Positions 41,697 to 51,504 are shown, counted from the first letter of the stretch. The stretch: DNA of 64,000 nt from Cellulomonas pakistanensis (GCF_016862755.1 NZ_BONO01000001.1:124001-188000); one strand, 5' to 3'. Program-made: numbers and translations. The notes: generated by a model from the letters alone, not told the origin.

Positions 41697-42463
41697 GCGC
41701 CCCGTCCCTTCGTCGAGCGGCGCGGTCGTCGCGACCGGCCTTCCGTTCCACGTGAAACACGGGCGCGCTCCGGCACCGTCCCCGCGTTGGTCCTGGTCAC
41801 GAGCACCACGCTGGTGGGCTCCAGGCCCGGCAGGGTCGGCGCGACCCGGATCTCGGCGACCCCGCCGCCAAGCCGCTCCCCCACCATGACGGCCTCCTCC
41901 GCCTCCTGCTGCGCCCGTCCGCCCTTGAGCGCGACCAGGCGGCCACCGACGGCGAGCAGCGGCAACGTCCACCCGTACAGCTTGTCGAGCGCAGCGACCG
42001 CGCGGGCCGTCACGGCGTCGGCGCTGAGCTCCCCGACCTGGTCCTCGGCGCGGCCGCGCAGCACCCGGACGTTCCGGAGACCCAGCGTCTCGACGACCTC
42101 CGAGAGCCAGTCGGTGCGGCGTTCCATCGGCTCGAGCAGCACGATCTGGGCGTCCGGACGCATGGCCGCGACGACGATCCCGGGCAGGCCGGCGCCGCTC
42201 CCGACGTCGACGATCGTGCCCGTCGCCGGCAGGAAGGGGACGACCGCGGCCGAGTTGACCAGGTGGCGCTCCCACAGGCGCGCGAGCTCGCGCGGACCGA
42301 CCAGGCCGCGCAGGAGGCCCTGGTCGCGCAGCAGGTCGTGGAACCCCTCCACCGCGGGCCAGGCAGCGCCGAAGTGCTCGGGGAGGCGGGGGTCGCCCGC
42401 CAGGGGATCGGCGGGCACGTCGCGCTGCTCGTCATCGCGCGCAGGTGCCGACTCTGACCGCAC
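41693..42463 (-). CDS. rsmG: 16S rRNA m7G527 methyltransferase
   Basis: Methylates guanine 527 of 16S rRNA using S-adenosylmethionine. The 256-residue protein has the Rossmann motif [28 protein letters not shown] and [13 protein letters not shown] basic tail of about 25 residues is added; its codons contain a parS site (41745-41758). GGGGAG precedes the GTG. The stop overlaps parA. Position between jag and parA is the usual actinobacterial order. Confidence 0.94.
   Translation of the reverse strand: MRSESAPARDDEQRDVPADPLAGDPRLPEHFGAAWPAVEGFHDLLRDQGLLRGLVGPRELARLWERHLVNSAAVVPFLPATGTIVDVGSGAGLPGIVVAAMRPDAQIVLLEPMERRTDWLSEVVETLGLRNVRVLRGRAEDQVGELSADAVTARAVAALDKLYGWTLPLLAVGGRLVALKGGRAQQEAEEAVMVGERLGGGVAEIRVAPTLPGLEPTSVVLVTRTNAGTVPERARVSRGTEGRSRRPRRSTKGRGA
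41745..41758. promoter_or_regulatory. parS site 1, inside the 3' end of rsmG
   Basis: GTTCCACGTGAAAC matches the ParB-binding consensus GTTTCACGTGAAAC at 13 of 14 positions. It is read as codons in the basic tail of RsmG and lies about 50 bases upstream of parA. Confidence 0.85.
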
Positions 42464-42589
42464 AGCACTCCCCTGGTCTCGGGATCGGGTGGTGCGCGAT
42501 GCCGGGTCGGCACGTCCCGCGCACGTGAGCCTCTACGGTACCGCGCGCGTCCGACGCTCCGGCTCGGGCGCGCACGGTGTCGGCCCGGT

Positions 42590-42603
42590 GTTCCACGTGG
42601 AAC
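42590..42603. promoter_or_regulatory. parS site 2 (symmetrical variant)
   Basis: GTTCCACGTGGAAC is a perfect palindrome that differs from the consensus at one position in each arm. Confidence 0.75.
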
Positions 42604-42741
42604 GGTGAGCGACGCGCGGGCTTACCGGGCCGGTGGTGGGTCGGATCTTTGCGCCAGTTTGATGCCGCCGACGGCTTCCCGCCGGATACCCGCCCCCTCT
42701 CTCCGCCTGCCCGCAACGACGATGCGGCGCCGGGCCGCCTC

Positions 42742-42755
42742 GTTCCACGTGAAAC
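42742..42755. promoter_or_regulatory. parS site 3
   Basis: GTTCCACGTGAAAC, 13 of 14 matches to the consensus, in the gene-free region. Confidence 0.85.
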
Positions 42756-42870
42756 GGCACTGACGGCGGGGGCGTGCACGTGACCGAGTCGCGCCGGACG
42801 GCCCCCGCGCGCCGGGCCCGTTCCGCTGTCGAGGACCGTGGCCTGACACCGCTCCGGCCCGGTCCGACAG

Positions 42871-42884
42871 GTTCCACGTGAAAC
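42871..42884. promoter_or_regulatory. parS site 4
   Basis: GTTCCACGTGAAAC, 13 of 14 matches, 129 bases from site 3 and in the same orientation. Confidence 0.85.
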
Positions 42885-43273
42885 GCCGCCTCCGAGTTGA
42901 ACGCTGCCTCCGTCTGGACCGCCTGCATGAGGCGGAGACTGCTTCGCGCGGTACGCCGCTTGTCCCGCCCGGAGCTCCTACTCCCGTGGAACGGCCGCTC
43001 CGCACGTCACCACACTCCCACCCAGACCGGAACTTCCCTCTTGCGGACGGCGGCGGGCATGCTCATCGACAGCACGCCTCCGGTCGGCCGATCCGCCGCC
43101 GACGGGCGCGCCGCCCTTCCCGGGCCCCGCCCTGGCGATCGGCCAGCCCGTGCCGTCACTCCAATCGCGGAGGCAGCGCAAGCCAAGGCGGGCCGCTCGA
43201 CGGAGGCGCACAGGTCCTCGGTACGCCCGCGGCTGACGCTCACCTCGGGTAGCCCGGAGCGCGTCCTGGGCGC

Positions 43274-43287
43274 GTTTCACGTGGAAC
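43274..43287. promoter_or_regulatory. parS site 5
   Basis: GTTTCACGTGGAAC, 13 of 14 matches, in the opposite orientation to sites 1, 3 and 4. Confidence 0.85.
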
Positions 43288-43851
43288 GGGTCAGCGTGCA
43301 GCCAATGGGGCGCCCCGCGTTGCGTTCCGAGGCCGGGCAGCGGAAGGCTTCGAGCCGCTGGAACAGCGCCGGCACCGGCCCGCCCACCGATGACCCGGTC
43401 CTGTCGGCCATGGCGGATGGCGGATGGCGATCGTCGCGAGATCCGGAAAGCACCCACAGCGCGCGCTCGCCGACCCGCGCCCCGTCGGAAGCGCGGCCTC
43501 GGCGGCCGGACTCGCCCGGGAGCTCGCCGCCGCATGAACTCTCCACCGCGCTCCGCCCGGACCTCGACGACGTCGTCCCGCGCCCCGCGTGCGGTCGATT
43601 CCGGTCGGCGGCCGAGATCACGAGTACGTAAGTCAAGGCCGGATCGCCTCTGGCCGTCGACCGTGCGCCCGCGGTCGCGCCATGTCGGCGCGACCGCTCG
43701 CCTCACCGGGTCCATCGCGCGCCAGCCACCACACGCAGGGGCAACTGACACGGAATGGCGCGATGCGATCGACCACGCACTTCCCGCCAGTCGTTCACCC
43801 GTGCACGACTTCGCCCAGAAGCCCCGTACGGTGGCCGCGGACACACACGAA

Positions 43852-43877
43852 AGGCCGGCCCCGTCCGGGACCGGCCT
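43852..43877 (-). terminator. Terminator of the rpmH-rnpA-yidD-yidC-jag operon
   Basis: On the minus strand AGGCCGG and CCGGCCT arms with a 12-base loop are followed by TTTCGTGT. It lies 31 bases after the jag stop and is one of the few hairpins here with a short T stretch. Confidence 0.75.
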
Positions 43878-43908
43878 CTCGTCAGCTCCTGCCGAAGCGT
43901 CGGCCGCC

Positions 43909-44421
43909 TCAGTCGGCCGGCTTCACCACGACGTAGCGCGCCGGCTCGACGCCCTCCGAGTCCGAGCTGAGCCCGGCCGCGGCGACGGCGTCGTGCACGA
44001 CCTTGCGCTCGAACGGGTTCATCGGCTCCAGCGACACCGGGCCACCGGATGCCCGCACGGCCGCGATCGCCTCGTCGGCGACCTTCACGAGCTCGGTCCT
44101 GCGCCCCGCGCGGTATCCCGCGATGTCGAGCATCAGCCGGCTGCGGTCGCCGGTCTTCGCCTGCACGGCGAGCCGGGTCAGCTCCTGGAGCGCGTCCAGC
44201 ACCTCCCCGTCCTCGCCGACCAGGCGACGGAGCGCGCGCTCGGTCCCCGGCTCCGCGACGATCTCCACGGCCGCGCGGCCGTGGTCGACGTCGATGTCGA
44301 TGTCGCCGTCCAGGTCGGCGATGTCGAGCAGCTCCTCCAGGTAGTCGGCCGCGATCTCGCCCTCCTCCTCGAGGCGGGTCACGGCGCCGGCTTCACCGGT
44401 GGCGTCGGTGGGAGTGGTCAT
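43909..44421 (-). CDS. jag: Jag/KhpB-like R3H RNA-binding protein
   Basis: A 170-residue RNA-binding protein with a KH-like domain (about 28-105; VGEDGEVLDALQELTRLAV and SRLMLDIAGYRAGR) and a C-terminal R3H domain (about 108-170; LEPMNPFERKVVHDAVAA, with SDSEGVEPARYVVV). AAGGAG precedes the ATG. It follows yidC closely, as in most Gram-positive bacteria. The role is thought to be post-transcriptional control linked to cell-wall growth. Confidence 0.93.
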   Translation of the reverse strand: MTTPTDATGEAGAVTRLEEEGEIAADYLEELLDIADLDGDIDIDVDHGRAAVEIVAEPGTERALRRLVGEDGEVLDALQELTRLAVQAKTGDRSRLMLDIAGYRAGRRTELVKVADEAIAAVRASGGPVSLEPMNPFERKVVHDAVAAAGLSSDSEGVEPARYVVVKPAD

Positions 44422-44470
44422 CTGGGCTCTCCTTGCTGGGAGGGTCGGTCCGCGCCGAGGCGCGCAGGTC

Positions 44471-45742
44471 TCAGTCGTCGGTCGCGTTGCCGGACGGGGT
44501 CGTGCCGGGGCGGCTCTGCGCCGAGCCACCCGTGCCCTGGCCGCTGCCGCCCCGCTTCTTCTTCGCCCGGGTGGCAGCCGGGCCGGTGGCACCCGCGGCC
44601 TTGCCGGCCTGCGCGGATCCGGCCTGCGCGGGCCCCGAGCCGGACGCTCCTGCGCCCTTGCCGCCCTGCGCCGGACCCGAGGCGGTCGCTCCCCCGGCCG
44701 TCCCGCCCTGCGCGGAGCCCGAGCGGGTCGACTTCCTGGCGCCGCCGGACGGAGCGGCCGCACCCGCCGGGCGCTGCTTCTTCGCGCGTGCCTTGCCGAC
44801 CGGCTGCTGACGCTGCCCGCCGGTCGGCTTCTCCTCGATGGTGAGGGTGTCCGACTCCTCGATCGTCACGCCCTTGTGCGCGGCCTTCTTGGACTGCCGC
44901 GCCTTGAGCGCGGCCTCGGCCGCAGAGCCCGGCGCCGGCATCCGGCGGATCGTGTAGAACTGCTGACCCATCGACCACAGGTTGGTGGTGGTCCAGTAGA
45001 TGAGGACACCGATCGGGAAGTTCACGCCGGAGAAGGCGAAGATCAGCGGGAAGACGTACATGAGCATCTTCTGCTGCTGCGCCATCGGGCCCTCGAGGGC
45101 GGCGGGCGGCATGTTCTTCATGGTCAGCTGGCGCTGCGTGAGGAACGTCGTCAGCGACATCGCGACGACCAGGATGACCGTCACCCACCGGACGTTGGCC
45201 GCGGCGTCGCCGAACTCCGCGGCGTTCATGAACGTCGCGGACAGGGGGGCACCGAGGATCGTCGCGCTCTCGGCCTGCGCCGCGAGCTCCTGCGTCAGCG
45301 GGCCCAGGTTCGGCCGCGGGTACGAGCCGTCGGCGAGCTGCGGGAGCGAGTTCAGCACCCGGAACAGCGCGAAGAAGATGGGCGACTGCGCCAGGATCGG
45401 CAGGCAGGACGAGAAGGGGTTCGTCTTGTGCTTGCGGTACAGCTCCATCGTCTCGCGGCTCATGGCCTCACGGGACGCGGGGTCGGTCTTGCCCTTGTAC
45501 TTCGCCTGGATCTTCCGCATCTCCGGCGCGAGGAGCTGCATGCCCCGGGACGCCTTGATCTGCTTGAAGAACAGCGGGATCAGGATGATCCGCATGACGA
45601 TCACGAGGCCGACGATCGACAGCCCCCAGGCCGCGCCACCGGCGGGGTCGAGACCCAGCCAGGTCAGCAGCGAGTGGAACTGGACCATGATCCAGGCCAC
45701 CGCGACCATGATCGGATACAAGATGCTGTCGAACCAGGCCAT
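44471..45742 (-). CDS. yidC: Membrane protein insertase YidC
   Basis: Inserts and folds membrane proteins with or without SecYEG. The 423-residue protein has the conserved five-helix core (about 1-275): WGLSIVGLVIVMRIILIPLFFKQIKAS, the cytoplasmic hairpin loop with KYKGKTDPASREAM, PFSSCLPILAQSPIFFALFR, and PIGVLIYWTTTNLWSMGQQ. The last 130 residues form a long basic, Gly/Ala/Ser-rich cytoplasmic tail. It lies between yidD and jag. Confidence 0.95.
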   Translation of the reverse strand: MAWFDSILYPIMVAVAWIMVQFHSLLTWLGLDPAGGAAWGLSIVGLVIVMRIILIPLFFKQIKASRGMQLLAPEMRKIQAKYKGKTDPASREAMSRETMELYRKHKTNPFSSCLPILAQSPIFFALFRVLNSLPQLADGSYPRPNLGPLTQELAAQAESATILGAPLSATFMNAAEFGDAAANVRWVTVILVVAMSLTTFLTQRQLTMKNMPPAALEGPMAQQQKMLMYVFPLIFAFSGVNFPIGVLIYWTTTNLWSMGQQFYTIRRMPAPGSAAEAALKARQSKKAAHKGVTIEESDTLTIEEKPTGGQRQQPVGKARAKKQRPAGAAAPSGGARKSTRSGSAQGGTAGGATASGPAQGGKGAGASGSGPAQAGSAQAGKAAGATGPAATRAKKKRGGSGQGTGGSAQSRPGTTPSGNATDD

Positions 45743-45764
45743 CGTGGACTACTCCAGGTGGTGA

Positions 45765-46088
45765 TCAGTGCGCGGAGGCGACCGCGCCGTGCGGGTGGCG
45801 ACGGTGCGACCCCGCCGGTGGAACGTCGTCGACGCCGCCCGGGTTCCACGGGTTGCAGCGCAGGATCCGCCAGACCGCCAGCCGCGTGCCCTTCACGACG
45901 CCGTGCCGCTCGAGGGCGATCACGGCGTACGCGGAGCACGACGGGTAGAACCGGCAGGTCGGCGGGGTGAGCGGGGACACGAAGCGCTGGTACCCGCGGA
46001 TCAGCAGGACGAGCAGGCGGCGCGGGACCCGGGCGACGCCGCGCAGCACGCGGACGCCGCCACCGGCACCGTCGCGGTCCCGGGTCAT
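45765..46088 (-). CDS. yidD: Membrane protein insertion efficiency factor
   Basis: A 107-residue protein that aids YidC-dependent insertion. The conserved block includes [59 protein letters not shown]. The ATG at 46088 overlaps the rnpA stop as ATGA, so the pair is coupled. Confidence 0.94.
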   Translation of the reverse strand: MTRDRDGAGGGVRVLRGVARVPRRLLVLLIRGYQRFVSPLTPPTCRFYPSCSAYAVIALERHGVVKGTRLAVWRILRCNPWNPGGVDDVPPAGSHRRHPHGAVASAH

Positions 46089-46459
46089 CGTGCCGCGACC
46101 TCGGCGGCGCGCTCCGCCCGGCGACGGCCCGCGGTGCGCAGGGCGCCGTCCAGGTCGCGCCCGAGCGTGGCGTAGTCGGCCTCGGCCGCCGGCGCGAGCG
46201 CCCGCACCACGAGGTCCGCGTCGGCCGGCAGGGCGGCCAGCCGCTCGGTCGTCAGGGCGCGCAGGCGCCGCTTGACCCGGTTGCGGGTCACGGCGTTGCC
46301 CACGCCCTTGGACACGACGAAACCGACCGCCGGACCGGGTCCGGGGTCGGTTCGCGTCACGAGGTGCACCACCAGCGTGCTCCGCCCGGCGCGCGCACCG
46401 GCACGGACGGTCCGCTCGAAGTCGGCGGACCGGCGCATCCGGTGCGCGGCGGGCAGCAC
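46085..46459 (-). CDS. rnpA: Ribonuclease P protein component
   Basis: Protein subunit of RNase P, which trims tRNA 5' ends. The 124-residue basic protein has the signature [21 protein letters not shown] and an N-terminal [17 protein letters not shown]. The GTG start at 46459 lies 14 bases after rpmH, the universal neighbour. Confidence 0.94.
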   Translation of the reverse strand: MLPAAHRMRRSADFERTVRAGARAGRSTLVVHLVTRTDPGPGPAVGFVVSKGVGNAVTRNRVKRRLRALTTERLAALPADADLVVRALAPAAEADYATLGRDLDGALRTAGRRRAERAAEVAAR

Positions 46460-46473
46460 CGCGTCGGGTGGGG

Positions 46474-46611
46474 TCAGGCCGACAGCTCGGCGCGACCCTT
46501 GCGCCGGCGGGCGGCGAGGATCGCGCGGCCGGCACGCGTCCGCATGCGCAGACGGAAGCCGTGGGTCTTGGCGCGACGCCGGTTGTTCGGCTGGAAGGTC
46601 CGCTTGCTCAC
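46474..46611 (-). CDS. rpmH: 50S ribosomal protein L34
   Basis: A 45-residue basic ribosomal protein beginning [19 protein letters not shown] and ending [11 protein letters not shown]. The start is GTG with TTGGAG upstream. It is the first gene of the minus-strand operon and is divergent from dnaA, the classic arrangement. Confidence 0.96.
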   Translation of the reverse strand: MSKRTFQPNNRRRAKTHGFRLRMRTRAGRAILAARRRKGRAELSA

Positions 46612-46747
46612 GATGGTCTCCAAGTACTTCGGTACATCGGCCGACGTCCGGCCAGGTCTCTGCGCCCGTGCTCGACTGCTCCGGTACCCACGTCGTCGAC
46701 GCGGCCGACGTCAGGGCACGCCAGCAGGAGCCATCTCAGGCCGGACT

Positions 46748-46776
46748 ACGGTACGTCGCCCGCGTGCGCCGGTCAA
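46748..46776 (-). promoter_or_regulatory. rpmH promoter
   Basis: On the minus strand TTGACC (46771-46776) and TACCGT (46748-46753) are separated by exactly 17 bases, close to the housekeeping sigma consensus. The predicted leader is about 130 bases. Confidence 0.75.
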
Positions 46777-46840
46777 ACCGCGGGGCCCGCGGGGCGGGGC
46801 CGATCGGCCCGCACCCCTCCCGCGCGGTCGTGGCGGCCAC

Positions 46841-47006
46841 TAGCATCGTCCCCCGACGCGTCCCGCAGCGACCCGGTCCCCACCCCGTGGACAGAGCCGG
46901 CCGAGGCTGTGGACGACGCCGCACCGGATGACCGGACGCGCCACGGCGAGCCCGAGATCCCGCGCGATCCACCGTCGCGCACAGGTGTGGACAAGTCTGT
47001 GGACAC
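46841..47006 (+). promoter_or_regulatory. dnaA promoter and upstream DnaA boxes
   Basis: A TAGCAT -10 box (46841-46846) would give a leader of about 210 bases. Within it lie DnaA-box-like words CGTGGACAG (46886-46894), TGTGGACGA (46908-46916), a perfect TGTGGACAA (46986-46994) and TGTGGACAC (46998-47006). This fits autoregulation by DnaA. The 450-base spacer from rpmH to dnaA has no gene. Confidence 0.7.
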
Positions 47007-47061
47007 GTCACCGGGGCGTGCGACACTCGACCACGCGACTCACGACGGCAGCGAGGTACAG

Positions 47062-48543
47062 GTGTCAGGACAGGACGATCAGCTCACGCAGGTCTGGTCG
47101 GCCGCGATGGCGCAGCTCGAGGTGAGCCCCGACATCACGCCGCGCCAGCTCGCCTTCGTGCGCCTGGCCAAGCCGCTCGGCCTGCTCGACGGGACGATGC
47201 TGCTCGCGGTCGGCAACGACCTCACCAAGGACTACCTGGAGACCCGCGTCCGCCAGGAGGTCTCCGACGCCCTGGCCGCCGCGCTCGGCCGCGACGCCCG
47301 GTTCGCGATCACGGTCGACCCGTCGCTCGAGACCGGTGACGCGGGCCTCGCCACGGCACCGCCCGCGCGAGGGCCGGAGTCCGGTCCGACCCCGGTCGTG
47401 CAGCACGCGGCGACCGGGCACCCCAGCACCGGCGAGGCGGCGCAGGTCGAGCCCGTGCGCGGCGAGCCGTTCCGCCGCGAGCCGGCCGGGCCGACGCCGA
47501 GCGTCGAGCCGGCGCGCCTGAACCCGAAGTACCTGTTCGAGACGTTCGTCATCGGCTCGTCCAACCGGTTCGCGCACGCGGCGGCCGTGGCCGTGGCCGA
47601 GGCACCGGCGAAGGCCTACAACCCGCTGTTCATCTACGGCGACTCCGGCCTGGGCAAGACGCACCTGCTGCACGCGATCGGCCACTACGCCCGGAACCTC
47701 TACCCCTCGGTGCGCGTGCGCTACGTGAACTCCGAGGAGTTCACCAACGACTTCATCAACTCCATCTCGGAGGGCAAGGCGGGCGCCTTCCAGCGCCGCT
47801 ACCGCGAGGTGGACGTGCTCCTCATCGACGACATCCAGTTCCTGCAGGGCAAGGAGCAGACGATGGAGGAGTTCTTCCACACGTTCAACACCCTGCACAA
47901 CGCCAACAAGCAGATCGTGCTCACGTCCGACCTGCCGCCCAAGCAGCTCAACGGCTTCGAGGACCGGATGCGGTCCCGGTTCGAGTGGGGCCTCATCACC
48001 GACGTCCAGCCGCCGGACCTCGAGACGCGGATCGCGATCCTGCGGAAGAAGTCGGCCAACGACAAGCTGCAGGCGCCGGACGACGTGCACGAGTACATCG
48101 CGTCGAAGATCTCGACCAACATCCGCGAGCTGGAGGGCGCGCTCATCCGGGTGACCGCGTTCGCGAACCTCAACCGGCAGCAGGTGGACCTGTCGCTGGC
48201 CGAGATCGTGCTCAAGGACCTCATCACCGACGACGACCAGGCGGACATCACGGCGACCGCCGTCATCGGGCAGACCGCGGCGTACTTCGGCCTCACGATC
48301 GAGGACCTGTGCGGGTCGTCGCGGTCCCGCGTCCTCGTGACCGCGCGCCAGATCGCGATGTACCTGTGCCGCGAGCTCACCGACCTGTCGCTGCCGAAGA
48401 TCGGCCAGGCGTTCGGCGGACGCGACCACACCACCGTGATGCACGCGAACCGCAAGATCCGCGAGCTCATGGCCGAGCGCCGGTCGATCTTCAACCAGGT
48501 CACCGAGCTGACCAACCGCATCAAGCAGGAGAGCCGCGGCTGA
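47062..48543 (+). CDS. dnaA: Chromosomal replication initiator DnaA
   Basis: Binds DnaA boxes at oriC and opens the duplex. The 493-residue protein has an N-terminal domain (1-90), a Pro/Glu-rich linker (about 95-155), the AAA+ domain with Walker A GDSGLGKT (193-200), Walker B VLLIDDIQFL, and the DNA-binding domain with AFGGRDHTTVMHA (about 449-461). The GTG at 47062 was chosen because the conserved N-domain begins there, with GAGG upstream. The frame stays open far upstream but covers rpmH on the other strand. Confidence 0.97.
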   Translation: MSGQDDQLTQVWSAAMAQLEVSPDITPRQLAFVRLAKPLGLLDGTMLLAVGNDLTKDYLETRVRQEVSDALAAALGRDARFAITVDPSLETGDAGLATAPPARGPESGPTPVVQHAATGHPSTGEAAQVEPVRGEPFRREPAGPTPSVEPARLNPKYLFETFVIGSSNRFAHAAAVAVAEAPAKAYNPLFIYGDSGLGKTHLLHAIGHYARNLYPSVRVRYVNSEEFTNDFINSISEGKAGAFQRRYREVDVLLIDDIQFLQGKEQTMEEFFHTFNTLHNANKQIVLTSDLPPKQLNGFEDRMRSRFEWGLITDVQPPDLETRIAILRKKSANDKLQAPDDVHEYIASKISTNIRELEGALIRVTAFANLNRQQVDLSLAEIVLKDLITDDDQADITATAVIGQTAAYFGLTIEDLCGSSRSRVLVTARQIAMYLCRELTDLSLPKIGQAFGGRDHTTVMHANRKIRELMAERRSIFNQVTELTNRIKQESRG

Positions 48544-49265
48544 CCGCCCCGGCCCGCTCCGCGCGGCACGCGGCGACCCGCCCCGGCACCGGCCGGCGGC
48601 GGGTCGTCGCGTTCTCGTGCCCGCAGGGCGCACGAAACAGGCCTGGGACGAATGTGCACACCTGTGGACACGTCTGTGGAAACCGGTGGACGACCCCCAT
48701 GATTCGTGTGGACGGATCCTGCGGTCGTCGTGGACGGAGAAGGACGCCACGAGCACTGTCCACGTCCGCGCGCGCCGTCCCCAACCGGTCCACAGGCACC
48801 GTGCACACGTCCCGAGATACGCTGACCTGCACGAAGACACGTCATCCCCAGAGTGCACAGAAGCGACGATGACGACGACCGATCCCTAGGAAAGAGATCC
48901 ACAGCCCGTCAATGCTGTTCCGGGCCGAGGCGACGACCGACCGGACGGCTCCGGGCGCTCCTTCCCGGACGACGCCCCGGACCCGAACGGCTGTGCACGA
49001 CGTCGACGGCCCCGAAACGTTCGCCCAGTGCCGTCCTCTGCGCGGGAGGCCGCCGCGCAGTCTCCCCGGGCCGCACCGACGCCCAGCTCTCGAGGCCTCC
49101 TGACGAACGATCCGCGCCCTCCGCGCGTGTCCACAGCCCCACGCGATCGGTACCGGACCCCTGGTCACTCGCGTAGTGTTCGGGGCGACCCCTGCCCTCC
49201 CACGGCCGGGGTCGTTCAGCACCGCGCACGGGATCCCCGGATCCCCCAGACCGAGAGGGTGGGGC
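48544..49265. other. Replication origin oriC
   Basis: The 722-base dnaA-dnaN spacer holds no gene. DnaA-box-like sequences cluster at 48663 (TGTGGACAC), 48675 (TGTGGAAAC), 48708 (TGTGGACGG), 48728 (CGTGGACGG), 48756 (CTGTCCACG), 48787 (GGTCCACAG) and 48896 (GATCCACAG), in both orientations. A locally less GC-rich stretch near 48835-48905 could be the unwinding element. A TAGTGT box at 49174-49179 may be the -10 element of dnaN. Confidence 0.85.
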
Positions 49266-50396
49266 ATGAAGTTCCGCGTCGAACGTGACGTCCTCGCAGA
49301 AGCCGTCACGTGGATCGCTCGCAGCCTGCCCACCCGCCCGCCGGTCCCGGTCCTGGCCGGTGTCCGCATCGAGGCCGAGGCCGACGGCACGCTCCGTCTG
49401 GCCTCCTTCGACTACGAGGTGTCGGCGCGCTCCGAGATCCCCGCGGACGTCAGCGAGCCCGGCACCGTCCTGGTCTCCGGCCGCCTGCTCGCGGAGATCT
49501 CCCGCGCCCTGCCGAACAAGCCGGTCGACGTGCAGCTCGACGGGACCAAGGTGTCCGTCACCTGCGGCGCGAGCCGGTTCACGCTGCTCACGATGCCGGT
49601 GGAGGACTACCCGCAGCTCCCCGCGATGCCGGCGCTCACCGGCACGGTCGACGGCGACGAGATGACCCGCGCCGTCGCGCAGGTCACCGTCGCCGCCAGC
49701 CGCGACGACACCCTCCCCCTGCTGACCGGCGTCCGCGTCGAGATCGAGGGCGAGAAGGTCACGCTGCTCGCCACCGACCGGTACCGCCTCGCGCTGCGCG
49801 AGCTCACCTGGCACCCCTCCGACCCGGGCGTGTCCGAGGTCGCGCTGGTCCGCGCCCGCACGCTGTCCGACGCCGCGAAGTCGCTGGGCGCCTCCGGCTC
49901 GGTGAACGTCGGCCTGGCGACCGGCCAGGGCGTCGACCTCATCGGCTTCGAGGCCGGCGGCCGGCACACCACCTCGCTGCTGGTCGACGGCGACTACCCG
50001 GCCGTGCGCCGGCTGTTCCCGGACGAGTCGCCGATCCACGCGGTCGTGAACACCCAGCTGCTCGCCGACGCCGCCAAGCGCGTGGCGCTCGTCGCGGAGC
50101 GGAACACCCCGATCCGGCTGACGTTCACGGACGGCCAGGTCGTGCTGGACGCCGGCCAGGGCGACGACGCGCAGGCGTCCGAGGCGCTCGAGGCGACGCT
50201 GGTCGGCGAGGACATCGCCGTGGCGTTCAACCCGCAGTTCCTGCTCGACGGGCTGGGCGCGCTGACGACGTCGTTCGTGCGGCTCTCGTTCACGCACCCG
50301 AACAAGCCGGTCGAGTTCACGGGCCAGGAGTCGCTCGAGGGCGACGACCTCAAGGAGTACCGCTACCTGCTGGTCCCCATCCGCTTCGCGTCCTGA
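49266..50396 (+). CDS. dnaN: DNA polymerase III beta sliding clamp
   Basis: Ring-shaped clamp that tethers the replicative polymerase. The 376-residue protein has three clamp domains, starting MKFRVERDVLAEAVTWIARSL and ending with YRYLLVPIRFAS. VAASRDDTLPLLTGVRVE and NPQFLLDGL are typical. The short ATG start is preceded by GAGGGTGGGGC. A strong hairpin follows the stop. Confidence 0.96.
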   Translation: MKFRVERDVLAEAVTWIARSLPTRPPVPVLAGVRIEAEADGTLRLASFDYEVSARSEIPADVSEPGTVLVSGRLLAEISRALPNKPVDVQLDGTKVSVTCGASRFTLLTMPVEDYPQLPAMPALTGTVDGDEMTRAVAQVTVAASRDDTLPLLTGVRVEIEGEKVTLLATDRYRLALRELTWHPSDPGVSEVALVRARTLSDAAKSLGASGSVNVGLATGQGVDLIGFEAGGRHTTSLLVDGDYPAVRRLFPDESPIHAVVNTQLLADAAKRVALVAERNTPIRLTFTDGQVVLDAGQGDDAQASEALEATLVGEDIAVAFNPQFLLDGLGALTTSFVRLSFTHPNKPVEFTGQESLEGDDLKEYRYLLVPIRFAS

Positions 50397-50399
50397 CGC

Positions 50400-50432
50400 G
50401 CGCGCGCCGGCCGGGCGGCCGCCGGCGCGCGC
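50400..50432 (+). terminator. Hairpin after dnaN
   Basis: Arms GCGCGCGCCGGC (50400-50411) and GCCGGCGCGCGC (50421-50432) are exact inverted copies with a 9-base loop, starting 3 bases after the stop. Confidence 0.65.
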
Positions 50433-50561
50433 CGGGTGTGACCTGCGAGACGGGGCCACCGGTCGTCACCACCCCCGTCGCCGCGGGAGGATGGCGGGCG
50501 ACAAGGACGCCGCGGGACGCGAAGCCGTCCCGACGGCGGTCGGGCGAGGAGAGGTGGAGCG

Positions 50562-51494
50562 ATGCAGATCGGCCTGGTGGGTCTCGGCAGGATGGGCGCG
50601 AACATGCGCGACCGGATGCGCAACGCGGGGATCGAGGTCACCGGCTACGACCGGAACCCCGAGGTCACCGACGTGGCGTCCCTGGCCGAGCTGGTCGAGG
50701 CGCTCCCCGCCGGCGAGCGGGTCGTGTGGGTCATGGTGCCGGCCGGCGCCGTCACGCACGCGGTGATCGAGGAGCTCGGCGGCCTGCTGACCGAGGGCGA
50801 CCTGGTCATCGACGGCGGCAACTCGTACTTCGGCGACGACAAGGGCCACGCCGAGCAGCTCGGCGCCAAGGGTGTGCACTTCCTCGACGTCGGCGTCTCC
50901 GGCGGCGTCTGGGGCCTCGCCAACGGGTACGGCCTCATGGTCGGCGGCGACGCCGCGCAGGTCGAGCGCGTCATGCCCGTGTTCGACGCGCTGCGCCCCG
51001 AGGGCCCGCGCGAGGAGGGCTTCGTGCACGCGGGCGAGGTCGGCGCCGGCCACTACGCCAAGATGGTGCACAACGGCATCGAGTACGGCCTCATGCAGGC
51101 GTACGCCGAGGGCTACGAGCTGCTCGCCGCCAAGGACATCGTCACCGACGTCGCCGGCACCATGAAGGCCTGGCAGCGCGGCACCGTCGTCCGCTCCTGG
51201 CTGCTCGAGCTCCTCGTCAAGGCGCTCGAGGAGGACCAGGCGTTCGAGGCGATCGACGACTGGGTCGCGGACTCCGGCGAGGGCCGGTGGACCGTGGACG
51301 AGGCGATCGACGCCGCCGTGCCGCTGCCGGTCATCACCGCCGCGCTGTTCGCCCGGTTCCAGTCCCGCCAGGAGCAGTCCCCCGCGATGAAGGCGGTCGC
51401 GGCGCTGCGCCAGCAGTTCGGCGGGCACGCGGTGAAGGCCGCGGGCGCCCCCATCTCCGGCGACGCCCCGTCGGGCGTGCGCTCGGAGGGCTGA
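50562..51494 (+). CDS. gnd: 6-phosphogluconate dehydrogenase, decarboxylating (short NAD type)
   Basis: Oxidises 6-phosphogluconate to ribulose-5-phosphate. The 310-residue protein is the short form (E. coli Gnd has about 470). The nucleotide motif is [12 protein letters not shown], and the active region has [33 protein letters not shown] and [27 protein letters not shown] precedes the ATG. Its place between dnaN and recF is an actinobacterial habit and has no known link to replication. Confidence 0.94.
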   Translation: MQIGLVGLGRMGANMRDRMRNAGIEVTGYDRNPEVTDVASLAELVEALPAGERVVWVMVPAGAVTHAVIEELGGLLTEGDLVIDGGNSYFGDDKGHAEQLGAKGVHFLDVGVSGGVWGLANGYGLMVGGDAAQVERVMPVFDALRPEGPREEGFVHAGEVGAGHYAKMVHNGIEYGLMQAYAEGYELLAAKDIVTDVAGTMKAWQRGTVVRSWLLELLVKALEEDQAFEAIDDWVADSGEGRWTVDEAIDAAVPLPVITAALFARFQSRQEQSPAMKAVAALRQQFGGHAVKAAGAPISGDAPSGVRSEG

Positions 51495-51504
51495 CGCCCC
51501 GCCG

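Larger units (their letters stand above)
42464..43908. other. Gene-free parS-bearing region
   Basis: About 1.4 kb with no credible gene. Open frames here (for example 42897-43631) are rich in Arg, Ser and Trp with no domain. Four parS sites lie at 42590, 42742, 42871 and 43274. Base composition is somewhat less GC-rich than neighbouring genes. It separates the rpmH-jag unit from rsmG-parA-parB and probably serves as the centromere. Confidence 0.7.

Noticed and set aside
42897..43631. Possible 244-residue gene in the parS region
   Set aside because: Trp/Arg/Ser-rich sequence without domain or ribosome site, and several parS sites run through the region.
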